A DNA stretch of 64,000 nt from JAGWBD01 sp965220615 (GCA_965220615.1 CBDCQL010000002.1:186001-250000); one strand, 5' to 3'. Positions 36,601 to 44,432 are shown, numbered from the stretch's first letter. Numbers and translations are program-made. The notes: a model not told the origin generated them from the sequence alone.

Positions 36601-36777
36601 GTCATCGACCAGTACCGGGTCAAGACGGACAAGCGCTCCGGCATCGTCAGCGACCCCAACGCCTGGAGTGACAATGAGCAGTACATCGTCAACCTGGTGG
36701 GGCGGGTCATCCGGGTCAGCGTGGAGACGGTGAAGATCGTGGACGGTCTGGCGGGGTTGGCGCTGCTGGAGGGGTAG
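33682..36777 (+). CDS. Single-polypeptide restriction-modification enzyme (type ISP/IIG-like)
   Basis: About 1031 residues. The N-terminal nuclease region has RPDGTLRD and GYWEAKD (about 55-73), a PD...ExK site. The methyltransferase has motif I DPCTGTGNF (about 333) and motif IV NPPYN (about 442), typical of N6-adenine enzymes. The C-terminal region with RENVTDWALATF, FYYVYGLLHHPGYR and RIFESLEYNDTLTLRGIP resembles the type ISP C-terminal specificity domain. No helicase motifs are seen between nuclease and methylase, unlike LlaBIII-type ISP enzymes. The DNA from about 34930 to 36105, covering NPPY and the probable target-recognition part, is strikingly AT-rich compared with both ends. The start is uncertain: ATG 33682 lies inside a palindromic repeat. 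Confidence 0.88.
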   Translation: MSPLHRPTLERLRVQQGVVHEGGLRRAFGTLLKDTARRRNWVLVEELPVSGGRVRPDGTLRDVWQLPHGYWEAKDGRDDLEVEIRRKRERGYPFSNIIFEDTQSAVLFQNERRVLTADCKDRKGLAELLTQFYRHETPDFSSFEEAVERFSDEVPQLAEGIQERINRARMDNAAYVEAFAAFMTLCSEALNPNISREAVEEMLIQHLLTERLIRRVFDQENFVRRNVIAAEVEKVIDALTGQHFNRREFLGSLDRFYRAIEGAADRLADFSDKQRFINTVYERFFQGFSVKVADTHGIVYTPQEVVEFMVAATDELLQREFGKRLGDEGVCVIDPCTGTGNFVVQLLRRVARENPRELERFYRERLFANEVMLMPYYIASLNIEHEFHERSGRYESFEGLCFVDTLDLAEGDMPELFKEFSQPNSERVERQKNAPINVVIGNPPYNVGQINENDNNKNREYKVIDVRVRDSYAKKSRATNNSKLYDAYVKFFRWASDRLEGRGGIVCLITNNNFLDTVTFDGMRRELLQDFTQIYHLDLAGNFRKGQGEGENVFGNVTSVGVGITLALQNSRQERAELNFFRVPEDMRATDKLGLLADSVKKMDGVLSSIKWLELQPDKKNTWLHAENSSEFFEFLPLGSKEAKSKKSQNVATVFKSYSLGINTKRDLVVFDFGQHELAERIGNFAEEYNSEVDRFFRHGSPENLDEFVKYDHVKWSRELKRKLKGRKYVNLDTENIRTSLYRPFSKRALYFDKTIVDFPSLFPFLLPTKDAEKENIFIAVSGVGNRKGFGCLAANRFVLMDLAFEKCQCFPLYTYDADGTNRRENVTDWALATFRDNYGDPSISKEDIFYYVYGLLHHPGYRERHADSLRRELPRIPLAPDFNAFRDAGRELARLHLNYEQERPWDLDWDVARPERPIDYRVEKMRPLKRVQSEDGDFRIFESLEYNDTLTLRGIPAEAFRYRLGTRSALEWVIDQYRVKTDKRSGIVSDPNAWSDNEQYIVNLVGRVIRVSVETVKIVDGLAGLALLEG

Positions 36778-36788
36778 GGAAGCCGCCC

Positions 36789-37517
36789 TCACCCTGAATT
36801 TGGCGATTCATCACGCACAATTGCCTGCTTGTAGGCACTGAAAAGCGCGACTCTCAGATTCCATTCGTCTTCCGTCATTTTCCGCTTGACCCAAGCATGG
36901 TCATCGTCCTCAGCAGAGAGCATGATCTTCATCATGCCCGGATATTGGCCCTCTGGCGAACTTTCAGCGTCAGCGTGAATGCTCTGTGAGTCCTCAATGT
37001 CACTCGATTCTTCTTTTTCCATCTCTGACACAGTTTCAATATTGTCGAGTTTAGCGAATTGAAACGTGGCCCTGTATGTCTCAATACAGCGTTTGGCACC
37101 GCTTTCAGTGAAATTCTTTTCGACAACAAGTTTGTGCTGCAACAGTTCATCTGTAGCATCGGGCATGTCATATATTTCTCTAAACGCTGGTGGTGCAAGG
37201 GCGGCGTCTTGGAGTTCTGACAAATATTCATTGTCAGGTACAATCGGATTCCTTCTTGCCAGAGCCACTCCTCGCAGTGACAGCTTGGGGCTTCCAGCTT
37301 CTTTTCCGCGTGTCTTTCCTTCGATCAGTCCATATAGTCTCAGAGTGTTTATTTTGCTCCTGGTTGGCCCACTGACACTACTATAACCCCATGCCGTGGC
37401 GGCATCTGTTTGCAGAAACTCCCCTCTACCAACCTTGTTGTACAGCTTCCGCAACAAATCAAGTGCTGTCTCAAGGTTGACGAAGGGATATTGTGGACTC
37501 CGCTTGTTTCCAGCCAT
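36789..37517 (-). CDS. Hypothetical protein with predicted winged-helix N-terminus
   Basis: 242 residues, not assigned to a named family. The first 80 residues (ALDLLRKLYNKVGRG, KINTLRLYGLIEGKTRG) look like a winged helix-turn-helix. The middle (FTESGAKRCIETYRATFQFA) is a helical segment seen in similar accessory-island proteins. The last third is acidic and then basic. AGAGGTG precedes the ATG at 37517. It is convergent with the restriction-modification gene, only 11 bases apart, and may be a regulator or unrelated cargo. GC is low. Confidence 0.6.
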   Translation of the reverse strand: MAGNKRSPQYPFVNLETALDLLRKLYNKVGRGEFLQTDAATAWGYSSVSGPTRSKINTLRLYGLIEGKTRGKEAGSPKLSLRGVALARRNPIVPDNEYLSELQDAALAPPAFREIYDMPDATDELLQHKLVVEKNFTESGAKRCIETYRATFQFAKLDNIETVSEMEKEESSDIEDSQSIHADAESSPEGQYPGMMKIMLSAEDDDHAWVKRKMTEDEWNLRVALFSAYKQAIVRDESPNSG

Positions 37518-37701
37518 GGCGCACCTCTTTTGTATCACTGTGACAAGAATAAAATGTTATCGCATTCTTGTCAAGTTTGATGTGAATCGAATTCACGACT
37601 GTTACTTGACAAGCCGCTGGCCGTTGGGTATATTTCTGTGCGGAGGTGAAAGTCGGGGTAGTGGCCCAGCCGGTCAAGCATGTGGCCACCACCCCCGAAA
37701 T

Positions 37702-37775
37702 GCAGCTGTCGTCTATCAGGTCTAGGACGTCGGATTTACAATCCGGAAAAGCGGGTTCGAGGCCCGCCAGCTGCA
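37702..37775 (+). tRNA. tRNA-Val (anticodon TAC)
   Basis: A 74-base cloverleaf: acceptor GCAGCTG/CAGCTGC, T8, D-stem GTCT/GGAC with A14, GG and A21 in the loop, anticodon stem TCGGA/TCCGG with loop TTTACAA, four-base variable region, T-stem GCGGG/CCCGC with loop TTCGAGG, discriminator A, no encoded CCA. The anticodon reads TAC (Val). The body (TCGTCTA...AGGAC) is more like tRNA-Glu/Gln than a common tRNA-Val, so the isotype is assigned from the anticodon only. Confidence 0.75.
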
Positions 37776-38153
37776 CTATTGATAACCTACCATATTTGGC
37801 AGTGAATTTCTAGTTTGGAAAGTCTGGCGGCGCGCCTCAAGTGGGCGGCTCTTACTCCTCCCCCGGCCGCTTAGCGCTCCCCGTATACCCCGGCTTCCTG
37901 TGCGGCGCTTCCGCAAGGCGCTCAAGTCGGTCGACGACTACCGCATCTTCGACTCACAGGAGTCAAACGATCGAGACCGGCCCTGATGCCTTGTCCTGGA
38001 ATACCTGATGTGACTCCAGTCATTCTGCCTTGCCAGGATAACTGGCATGAACCGGTTTTCACGTCATTTCTGTTTCAACCGACTTCGATGCGCTACCTGA
38101 CTGGCAATAATGCGCTATAGTGAAAAAATAGTCATAGTTGAGGAGAGTTAGTC
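37776..38153. other. Gene-free stretch with gene remnants
   Basis: Between tRNA-Val and the beta-helix gene there is no intact gene. The remnant at 37853-37975 is described separately. The part from 38090 to 38150 is AT-rich and ends in GAGGAGAG before the next ATG, so it should hold the promoter and ribosome binding site of that gene. Confidence 0.55.
37853..37975. pseudogene. Chimeric remnant of two genes
   Basis: 37853-37930 is nearly the same as the 3' end of the small zinc-finger gene at 39515 (shared TACTCCTCCCCCGGCCGCTT and CTCCCCGTATACCCC), in the same orientation. It passes directly into a plus-strand segment whose translation LKSVDDYRIFDSQESND matches the restriction-modification enzyme end LKRV...DGDFRIFESLEYND (about 36470-36530). 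Both pieces lack the rest of their genes. This records a past rearrangement in this accessory area. Confidence 0.65.
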
Positions 38154-38948
38154 ATGCGATACATCTTACTTGTCCTTGTCTTGTTCCTGTGCGTCGCGCC
38201 GGCACTGGCGACCGACTACACGCTGGATGAAAACTGCACCCTCGGCGATGCCCTTAGAGCCGCCAACGCCGACAGGGAGCGCGGTGCCTGCCCGGCCGGC
38301 GAAAGCGCCGACACCATCACGCTCACCGCCGACATCACCCTGACCGGAGAACTGCCGCGTGTCATCTCCGACATCACCATCGACGGCGCGGGCCATACCA
38401 TCAGCGGGGACGGCGAGTGGCGCGTCTTTTATGTCGATTGGGGCGGCTCGCTTACGCTGCAAAACATCCATCTGACGGATGCGCGGGCTCACAGCGAGGT
38501 CAGCTTCATCAGCGTCTGGGGCTCGACCGACTATAGCAGGAGCGGCGGCGCCATTCTGGTCAACCGCGGCAGCCGGCTGGAACTGGTTAACAGCCGTTTC
38601 ACCGACAATGCGGCGGCGGACTTTGGCGGCGTGCTGGATGCCTGGGATAGCGAAGTTGTTGTCAGCGACAGCGAATTCATCGACAACAAGGCGGAGGATG
38701 GCGGCGCGATAGCTTCGGCCCTCAGCGTGGTCACCATCAGCAACAGCACTTTCGAGGGCAACCGTGTGAGGGACGACGGCGGCGCGCTGCAGGTGTTCAG
38801 CAGCACGGCGCATGTCACTGATTCAACGTTCACCGGCAATGTAGCAGCGCGTAATGGCGGGGCGATCGTCGTATTCAGGGGCACGGTGGAACAAAGCGGC
38901 AATACCTTCAGCGACAACGTAGGCGGTGACTGTTACGGCTGCGAATAG
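38154..38948 (+). CDS. Secreted right-handed beta-helix protein (CSLREA/Pmp-like)
   Basis: 264 residues. Signal peptide RYILLVLVLFLCVAPALA, then CTLGDALRAANADRERGACPAG, quoted here as CTLGDALRAAN, which resembles the CSLREA-type N-terminus of surface repeat proteins. Beta-helix coils follow with repeated S-x-F-x-(D/G)-N-x-A patterns (NSRFTDNAA, DSEFIDNKA, NSTFEGNRV, DSTFTGNVA, NTFSDNVG). Probably extracellular, perhaps binding polysaccharide. No sortase or other anchor motif is seen, so it may be short for its family. GAGGAGAG precedes the ATG. Confidence 0.78.
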   Translation: MRYILLVLVLFLCVAPALATDYTLDENCTLGDALRAANADRERGACPAGESADTITLTADITLTGELPRVISDITIDGAGHTISGDGEWRVFYVDWGGSLTLQNIHLTDARAHSEVSFISVWGSTDYSRSGGAILVNRGSRLELVNSRFTDNAAADFGGVLDAWDSEVVVSDSEFIDNKAEDGGAIASALSVVTISNSTFEGNRVRDDGGALQVFSSTAHVTDSTFTGNVAARNGGAIVVFRGTVEQSGNTFSDNVGGDCYGCE

Positions 38949-39042
38949 GCGCGCCGCATTGCCGCGACGGAGACAAAAGGTCGTTGGAGTCGTAGGGAGC
39001 GCCCTCACCCCCCGGACAACGCAGCAGACATGGGTGAACGAC

Positions 39043-39234
39043 ATGACAGCAGACACTGAAGAACGGGTGGCAAGACCGGAGGGCGCGTACGAGCACCTGG
39101 CCACGAAGGCCGACATGGAAGGGCTGCGCGGTGAAATGAACGGGCTACGCGGCGAGGTGAGGCTGCTGGCCAGTCTTGTGGTAGGCGTCCAGATCGCCGC
39201 TGCTGCCCTGATTTTCTCCAGGATTGCGGGGTAG
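39043..39234 (+). CDS. Small coiled-coil membrane-anchored protein
   Basis: About 63 residues: a heptad-like region LATKADMEGLRGEMNGLRGE followed by one transmembrane helix LLASLVVGVQIAAAALIF. The phrase THIATKADVE is shared in shape with the protein at 56809, so the two are probably members of one family of small coiled-coil/tail-anchored proteins, like XhlA/DUF1640 types. A GTG at 39034 is an alternative start. Function unknown. Confidence 0.5.
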   Translation: MTADTEERVARPEGAYEHLATKADMEGLRGEMNGLRGEVRLLASLVVGVQIAAAALIFSRIAG

Positions 39235-39240
39235 GGGGTC

Positions 39241-39300
39241 GCCCTCACCCCCCGCCCCCTTTCCCGCTCAGTCGCGGGAGCCCTTCTCAGGGAGAGGGGG
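39241..39300. repeat. Interspersed hairpin repeat, partial copy
   Basis: GCCCTCACCCCCCGCCCC, then CCCGCTCAGTCGCGGGAGCC and CTCAGGGAGAGGGGG. It is the reverse complement of the core of the element at 55524-55606, without its right arm. Confidence 0.8.
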
Positions 39301-39380
39301 AGAACAGTGTGCTCCAGGATTGGCATCTGATTCCGCAAATACAAGCAGGGTAAGCCAGGACCGTACGCCGAAAGTTAAAG

Positions 39381-39490
39381 TCCCTCTCCCTTAGGGAGAG
39401 GGATTTAGGGTGAGGGCAAAAGGCAGGAGACACTCTCCCTGAGAAGGGCTCCCGTCCCCCAAGACGGGAAAAGGGATTCAGGGTGAGGGC
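39381..39490. repeat. Interspersed hairpin repeat, tandem copies
   Basis: CCCTCTCCCTTAGGGAGAGGG with TTTAGGGTGAGGGC, then a second unit CTCTCCCTGAGAAGGGCTCC ... TTCAGGGTGAGGGC. Both belong to the family at 39241 and 55524. The first unit is a perfect short hairpin that may end transcription toward the zinc-finger gene from either side. Confidence 0.8.
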
Positions 39491-39514
39491 CGGCCCAACC
39501 AGACCGCTGTTTCC

Positions 39515-39781
39515 CTACTCCTCCCCCGGCCGCTTCGCACTCCCCGTATACCCCAGATTCCTGAGCCGCGCTTCCTCCAGGCGCTCCAGTTCGGCGGCGA
39601 TGCGGCCGTAGTCTTCCGGCGGAATCGGGCGGTCGACGCCCTGGCCGTCGCGGTAGACGTAGCCGCAGCCCTGGCACCAGTCGCAGTCGGCGACTTCCCC
39701 GCTCAGTTCGTCTTCGAACCAGCCGTAGCCTTCACATGAAGGGCAGGGGGCCAGGGTCTGGCCGGAGGGACGCTCAGCCAC
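39515..39781 (-). CDS. Small DnaJ-type zinc-finger protein
   Basis: 88 residues. CPSCEGYGW and CDWCQGCGYVYR give two CxxC pairs in the CxxCxGxG style of the DnaJ zinc centre. The rest is a helix with ELERLEEARLRNLGY. It begins within the end of the transpeptidase gene (8-base overlap), so the two are probably cotranscribed. A duplicated copy of its 3' end is found at 37853. Function unknown. Confidence 0.7.
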   Translation of the reverse strand: MAERPSGQTLAPCPSCEGYGWFEDELSGEVADCDWCQGCGYVYRDGQGVDRPIPPEDYGRIAAELERLEEARLRNLGYTGSAKRPGEE

Positions 39782-41963
39782 CGGTGCCGCCGACGGGGAT
39801 CTCGACCGGGACGTAGGGCTCTTCGGCCCACCACTCCGGCCAGGGGGCGCGGAGGCCCTGGAAGTAGTCGTCCATGATGCGGCGCACGATCGGCGCGGCG
39901 ACCTCGCTGCCCTCGCGGCTGTGCTCCACCGCCACGACGACGATGATCTCCGGCTCCTGCGCCGGGGCCCAGGCCGTGAACCAGGCGTGGGGCGGCCGGC
40001 CGGCAGTCTGCGCCGTGCCGGTCTTGCCGCAGGCGTGGTAGGTAGCCGAGCGGAAGACCTCCTCCGCCGTGCCGATGCGCGTGTTGCGCGTCACCGCGCA
40101 GAGGCCATCGTGCAGGATGTCCCAGGTGCTCTCGGCCAGGTCGAGTTCGCGCGGCGCGGGCGGGTCGTAGCTTTCCAGCAGGGGCGCGCCGTCCATGCCG
40201 CCGATCTGCCGCACGAGCCAGGCCGGGTAGAGGCTGCCGCGGCTGGTCACGGCGGTCATCAGTTGGGCCATCTGCAGCGGGCTGACTTGCACGTCGCCCT
40301 GGCCGATGGCGTCGTTGATGGCCGCGGCCGGCGAGCCGGGCACCGGCAGGCTGCCCTCCGCCTCCGCGCCGAAGATGCCCAGGCCGACGGCGTCGCCGAG
40401 GCCGAAGGCCCGCGAGAGCTCCACCAGGGCCGAGGGGTTGCGCTCGTTGTAAAGGCGCGCGCCGGCCTCGTAGAAGAAGGGATCGCAGGAGGAGGTCAGG
40501 GCCTCGGCCGTGGTGACGGGGCCGGTGGCCTCGTAGCCGGCGGTGTGGCGCCAGTCGACGCGCACGAAGCCGGCCGAATCGCCGAAGGGCGCGCCGTCCC
40601 ATTCGAGCGTGCAGTTGAAGGTCTCGCCGGGGGCCATGAAACCGGCCTCGGCGAAGGCGGCGGCGGTCACAATCTTGTAGATCGAGCCGGGCGCGTACTG
40701 CTCCTGCACGGCGCGGTTGCGCATGGGGCGGCGCGCGTCGCTGACCAGCTGGCCGATGCGCGCGCCGGCGGAGAGGAAGCCGCAGCAGAGCGTGTCGGGG
40801 TTGAAGATGTCGGGTTCGAAGCCGGGGTAGCTGGCGAGGGCAAGGATGGCGCCGTTCGTGGCGTCCAGCACCACGGCCGCGCCGCCGGGGGAGATGCCGC
40901 GCGCGCCCCAGTTGCCGCCGGCGTAGTTGAAGGCCTCGGCGAGGGCGCGGCTGGCCACCAGCTGCAGCTCGCGGTCCAGCGTCAGGGCGACGGGCAGGGG
41001 CGCGCTGCCTTCGCTGGTGCCCAGTTCGCGCAGGACGATGCCGCCGGGCTCGACCAGTTGCAGGGTGCGTGTCGGCTGGCCGGCAAGCTGGGCCTCGAAG
41101 GCCGCCTCGATGCCGTTGAGGCCGACGAGGTCGCCGGCCTGGTAGCCCTGCGCCTGGCGGAGGGCCAGCTCGTCGACCGAGATCTGGCCGATGCTGCCGG
41201 TCACGTGCGAGACGGCGGCGCCATACCAGTAGCGGCGCGAGAGCCGTTCCTGGGCGCGCACGGCGCAAAAGCGGCGCAGGCCCTCGCTGTTGGCGCCGAA
41301 GGCCGCCTCGTCAGCCTCGCCGGCGTAGAAGATGGTGTCGCGGTTGTAGCGCAGAAAGAGCGCGGCGAGGTCCTCCCGCTGGCGCAGCAGGGTCGCGGCC
41401 AGCACGTCGAGGCAGCGCGCCTCGTTGGGTATGTCATCAAGGCGCAGGTAGAGCGAGTAGAGGACGTCGCCCTGGGTCACCAGCCCCCGGTCGTTGCGGT
41501 CGTAGATGTTGGCGCGCGGGGCGCGGCGCCCGGTGCTGCGCAGGATGCCGCCGTTGCCGAGGCCCTCGAAGATATCCAGCGCCGACCAGGCGACGCGCCA
41601 GCTGCCCGCCTCGCGCAACAGGCGCATGGTACGGTCGCGGTCGATGATGTCGCCGTAGACGGTGCCCAGCAGGCTGAGGTCGTAGCGAATGGCGGCCGAG
41701 TGGCCCTGCAGCTTCGTCTCGCTGACGCGGTATTCCAGCGCCTCCGCGCCGAGGGTCTGGTCGACCTGCCGGTACTGGTCGACGAAGCGCTCGCCGCTGG
41801 TCAGGTCGCGGCTGCGCGCGCTGAGCAGGGCGTACATGCTTTCGTAATCGCGCAAGGCCCAGTGCGTCAGGAAGTCGCCGGCGACGATGGCCGGTTCGTT
41901 CTGTGCCTGGACGACTCCCGTCAGCAGCAGGGCGGGCAGGAGGATCAGCCACAGGGCGCGCAT
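39774..41963 (-). CDS. Penicillin-binding protein, class B transpeptidase (PBP2-like)
   Basis: 729 residues. Signal peptide ALWLILLPALLLTGVVQAQ, an NTF2-like MecA-N-type domain (about 25-135), a dimerisation domain, then the transpeptidase domain: active-site Ser in APGSIYKIV (about 426), SSCDPFFYE as the second motif (SxD, as in PBP2 proteins) and CGKTGTAQT as the KTG motif (about 644). It cross-links peptidoglycan stems. The start at 41963 comes 5 bases after the stop of the upstream small membrane protein. The frame is open further upstream but there encodes antisense-like residues of no family. Confidence 0.92.
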   Translation of the reverse strand: MRALWLILLPALLLTGVVQAQNEPAIVAGDFLTHWALRDYESMYALLSARSRDLTSGERFVDQYRQVDQTLGAEALEYRVSETKLQGHSAAIRYDLSLLGTVYGDIIDRDRTMRLLREAGSWRVAWSALDIFEGLGNGGILRSTGRRAPRANIYDRNDRGLVTQGDVLYSLYLRLDDIPNEARCLDVLAATLLRQREDLAALFLRYNRDTIFYAGEADEAAFGANSEGLRRFCAVRAQERLSRRYWYGAAVSHVTGSIGQISVDELALRQAQGYQAGDLVGLNGIEAAFEAQLAGQPTRTLQLVEPGGIVLRELGTSEGSAPLPVALTLDRELQLVASRALAEAFNYAGGNWGARGISPGGAAVVLDATNGAILALASYPGFEPDIFNPDTLCCGFLSAGARIGQLVSDARRPMRNRAVQEQYAPGSIYKIVTAAAFAEAGFMAPGETFNCTLEWDGAPFGDSAGFVRVDWRHTAGYEATGPVTTAEALTSSCDPFFYEAGARLYNERNPSALVELSRAFGLGDAVGLGIFGAEAEGSLPVPGSPAAAINDAIGQGDVQVSPLQMAQLMTAVTSRGSLYPAWLVRQIGGMDGAPLLESYDPPAPRELDLAESTWDILHDGLCAVTRNTRIGTAEEVFRSATYHACGKTGTAQTAGRPPHAWFTAWAPAQEPEIIVVVAVEHSREGSEVAAPIVRRIMDDYFQGLRAPWPEWWAEEPYVPVEIPVGGTGG

Positions 41964-41968
41964 GGCGA

Positions 41969-42322
41969 TCAGGCGGCGCGGGACTCGCCGGGCCGGGTGT
42001 CCATGTTTTCGTCGTTCTTGCGTTTGCGCTTCCAGGTCGAGCTGCGGCGGAAGATGTCGAGTCCGCCGACGATCATCACCAGGCCGGTCAACGCCAGCAG
42101 GATCCACCAGGGCAGCCGGAAGTAAAACACGGCGGCGATGGCGATCAGCCAAAGGCCGCCGCTGATCATTTGCCAGGTCTTTTCGCTCAGCAGGCCGTGG
42201 ACGATGGCGGTGATGCCCGGCACGACCAGTATGCCCGGCCACCACAGGCCAGTGTAACCCAGCGCGGCGATGCCGATCAGGAAAATGCCGCCGGTGATGA
42301 TGCCGACCTGTCGCTCATTCAT
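41969..42322 (-). CDS. Small LiaF/LiaI-like membrane protein
   Basis: 117 residues with four transmembrane helices (GGIFLIGIAALGYTGLWWPG, then VVPGITAIVHGLL, GGLWLIAIAAVFYF and WWILLALTGLVMIVGG) and a polar tail ENMDTRPGESR. The WWPGILVV motif is shared with its neighbour at 42442, so the two are tandem paralogues. Similar four-helix domains occur in LiaI/LiaF-type envelope-stress proteins. Adjacent to the transpeptidase, so a cell-envelope role is plausible. Confidence 0.75.
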   Translation of the reverse strand: MNERQVGIITGGIFLIGIAALGYTGLWWPGILVVPGITAIVHGLLSEKTWQMISGGLWLIAIAAVFYFRLPWWILLALTGLVMIVGGLDIFRRSSTWKRKRKNDENMDTRPGESRAA

Positions 42323-42441
42323 GTCAGCCCGCCCGCGCGTCGACCGCGCGCCGTCCGCCCCCCGGGTCCGTGGGGATCTCAGACGGTACTACGTCGCAAG
42401 GGACGTTTCGGTTGATTTCCGGAGCAGCGACGACGGCGCGG

Positions 42442-42834
42442 CTATGCGCTTGATGATTCGTCATTCTTGCGCTTTTCCTTTTCGGCGGCGGCGTGCTCCT
42501 GCATGCGCTCGCCCCAGGCGGTCAGGCGCTGTGCCCATTCGGGCACCTCGCGGCCGCTGCTGCGGTCACGATGAGCGCCGATGATGAGGCCGACGCCGGT
42601 CAGCGCGATCAGCAGCCACCAGGGCCAGTTCATGTAGAAGATCAGCGCGAGTCCGATCAGCCAGAATGCGCCGCTGGCGGATTTCCACAGCCGCCTTTCC
42701 AGCAGGCCGCTGACGAGCGAGGTGACGCCCAGCACCACGAGGATGCCCGGCCACCACAGGCCGCTGACGCCCAGCGCGGCGATGCCGATCAGGAAGACGC
42801 CGCCGGTAACCCTGTCGTTGTATTTTTTGTCCAT
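42442..42834 (-). CDS. Small LiaF/LiaI-like membrane protein, paralogue
   Basis: 130 residues with the same four-helix plan as the gene at 41969 (GGVFLIGIAALGVSGLWWPG). The C-terminal tail is long, charged and helical (WAQRLTAWGERMQEHAAAEK). GGAGACATT stands before the ATG at 42834, which is preferred to the GTG 18 bases upstream within the serS end. In line with serS, which ends 15 bases before it. Confidence 0.75.
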   Translation of the reverse strand: MDKKYNDRVTGGVFLIGIAALGVSGLWWPGILVVLGVTSLVSGLLERRLWKSASGAFWLIGLALIFYMNWPWWLLIALTGVGLIIGAHRDRSSGREVPEWAQRLTAWGERMQEHAAAEKEKRKNDESSSA

Positions 42835-42848
42835 AATGTCTCCAAGCC

Positions 42849-44267
42849 TCAACTGATGACCCGCTGCCCGCCCATGTAGTCCACCAGGACTTCGGGCAGT
42901 GCCACGCTGCCGTCGGCCTGCTGGTTGTTTTCCAGGATGGCGATGATGACCCGCGGCAGGGCCAGGCCGCTGCCGTTGAGCGTGTGGACGTGCAGCGGCC
43001 GCCGGACGCCCTCACGGCGGAAGCGAATGTTGGCGCGTCGCGCCTGAAAGGCCTCGGTGTTGCTGCAGGAACTGACCTCCAGCCATTCGTCGCTGCCGGG
43101 CGCGTAGATCTCAATGTCGTATTTCTTGCTGGCGCTGAAGCCGAGGTCGCCGCTGACGATTTCGAGGCGGCGGAAGGGCAGGTCCAGCGCGCGGCAGAGG
43201 CCTTCGGCGCATTCGGTCAGGGTTTCCAGCGCGTCATAGCTTTCCTCCGGCGCCGTGAAGAGGTACATCTCCACCTTTTCGAACTGGTGCACGCGCTTGA
43301 TGCCGCGCGTGTCGCGGCCGGCGCTCATGTGCTCGCGGCGGAAGCAGGGCGAGTGCGCCACGTATTTCAGCGGCAGCTCGCCCTCATCGAGGATCTCGTC
43401 GCGGTGCAGATTGGTCAGCGCGACCTCGGAGGTGGGCAGCATGTAGCGACCGGCATCGGCGTCCTGGTAGACGGTGTCGGCGAACTTGGGCAGTTGACCC
43501 GAACCTTCCAGCATCTCCGGCGGCACCATGTAGGGCACGTAGACCTGCTCGAAGCCCGCGGCGCGCGCCTGGTCGAGGAAGAAGTGAATCAACGCCTGTT
43601 GCAGACGGGCGCCGTCGCCCTTCAGCACGTAACCGCGGCTGCCGGCGATCCTGACGCCGCGCTCGAAGTCGATGATGCCGAGCGCCGGCCCGAGCTCCCA
43701 GTGGGGCAGGGGCGGCGCGTCGAACTCGCGGAAGTCGCCCTCGGGCGGCCAGGGGCGGTTGTCGTCCTCGCTGGCGGCGACAGGTACGCTGTCGTGCGGC
43801 AGGTTGGGCAGCCAGAGCATCTCGTCGCGCAGTTCCGCTTCGGTCGCGCGGATTTGTGCCTGCCGGTCGCTGTACTGCTCGCTCATGCCGCGCAGGGCGG
43901 TCACCAGGGTCTGCATGGCCGCGTCCAGGTCGGGCGCATCGTCACCGGGCGTGGCGTGGTCCGCGTTCGGCTGCAGAAGCGCCAGCGCGTCTTCGTGGCG
44001 TTGTTGCTCGACGAGGCGGGCTGCGGCCAGCATGCGCGCGCCCTTCTCCACCGGCTCCAGTTGTCGGTTCCCCCTCAGGGGCCCCATGGCCCGGTTGAGG
44101 CGATTGCGCTGCGCCTGCAGGCTTTCCGCTTCGACCAGCAATTCGCGACGGCGGGAATCCAGCTCCAGGATGCGGTCGACGCGCTCCACGGCGCCGGGGT
44201 CGTACAGGCGGGCCAGACCTTCCTTCACCTCATCGGGCTGCTGGCGTATCAGCGCGATATCGAGCAT
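42849..44267 (-). CDS. serS: Seryl-tRNA synthetase
   Basis: 472 residues, class IIa. N-terminal tRNA-binding coiled coil (about 30-135), motif 2 HSPCFRREHMSAGRDTRGI and motif 3 SSCSNTEAFQARRANIRFR. It charges tRNA-Ser (and tRNA-Sec, relevant if the selenoprotein at 2954 is real). AGGAG seven bases before the ATG at 44267 lies in the last codons of the preceding small gene, which suggests cotranscription. Confidence 0.96.
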   Translation of the reverse strand: MLDIALIRQQPDEVKEGLARLYDPGAVERVDRILELDSRRRELLVEAESLQAQRNRLNRAMGPLRGNRQLEPVEKGARMLAAARLVEQQRHEDALALLQPNADHATPGDDAPDLDAAMQTLVTALRGMSEQYSDRQAQIRATEAELRDEMLWLPNLPHDSVPVAASEDDNRPWPPEGDFREFDAPPLPHWELGPALGIIDFERGVRIAGSRGYVLKGDGARLQQALIHFFLDQARAAGFEQVYVPYMVPPEMLEGSGQLPKFADTVYQDADAGRYMLPTSEVALTNLHRDEILDEGELPLKYVAHSPCFRREHMSAGRDTRGIKRVHQFEKVEMYLFTAPEESYDALETLTECAEGLCRALDLPFRRLEIVSGDLGFSASKKYDIEIYAPGSDEWLEVSSCSNTEAFQARRANIRFRREGVRRPLHVHTLNGSGLALPRVIIAILENNQQADGSVALPEVLVDYMGGQRVIS

Positions 44268-44270
44268 CGT

Positions 44271-44432
44271 TCACTCCTGCAGGGGTCGGGTGTCCTCGTC
44301 GACGCGCGGGCGTCGCAGGTCAGCGCGCAGGCGCTGCGCGGCCAGCACCAGGCCAATCGCGATGACGACGACCACCAGCCCATCGAAGAATTGTGGCGTC
44401 AGGCCGGAGAGCGCGTCGCGCAGGGACTCCAT
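44271..44432 (-). CDS. Very small single-helix membrane protein
   Basis: 53 residues: ESLRDALSGLTPQ, one transmembrane helix FFDGLVVVVIAIGLVLAAQ, then a basic and acidic tail. It ends four bases before serS and its last codons carry the serS ribosome binding site. Not recognised. A GTG at 44462 is an alternative start. Confidence 0.5.
   Translation of the reverse strand: MESLRDALSGLTPQFFDGLVVVVIAIGLVLAAQRLRADLRRPRVDEDTRPLQE

Noticed and set aside
33464..37775. Integrated element bounded by tRNA-Val
   Set aside because: No integrase and no second copy of the tRNA 3' end was found in the window, so attachment sites cannot be supported.
39490..39515. Repeat hairpins as a possible CRISPR array
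   Set aside because: Units are not regularly spaced, have no unique spacers and no cas gene is present.
40470..40500. Apparent loss of the SxN motif in the transpeptidase (SSCD)
   Set aside because: PBP2-type transpeptidases naturally have S-x-D at this position, so nothing is missing.
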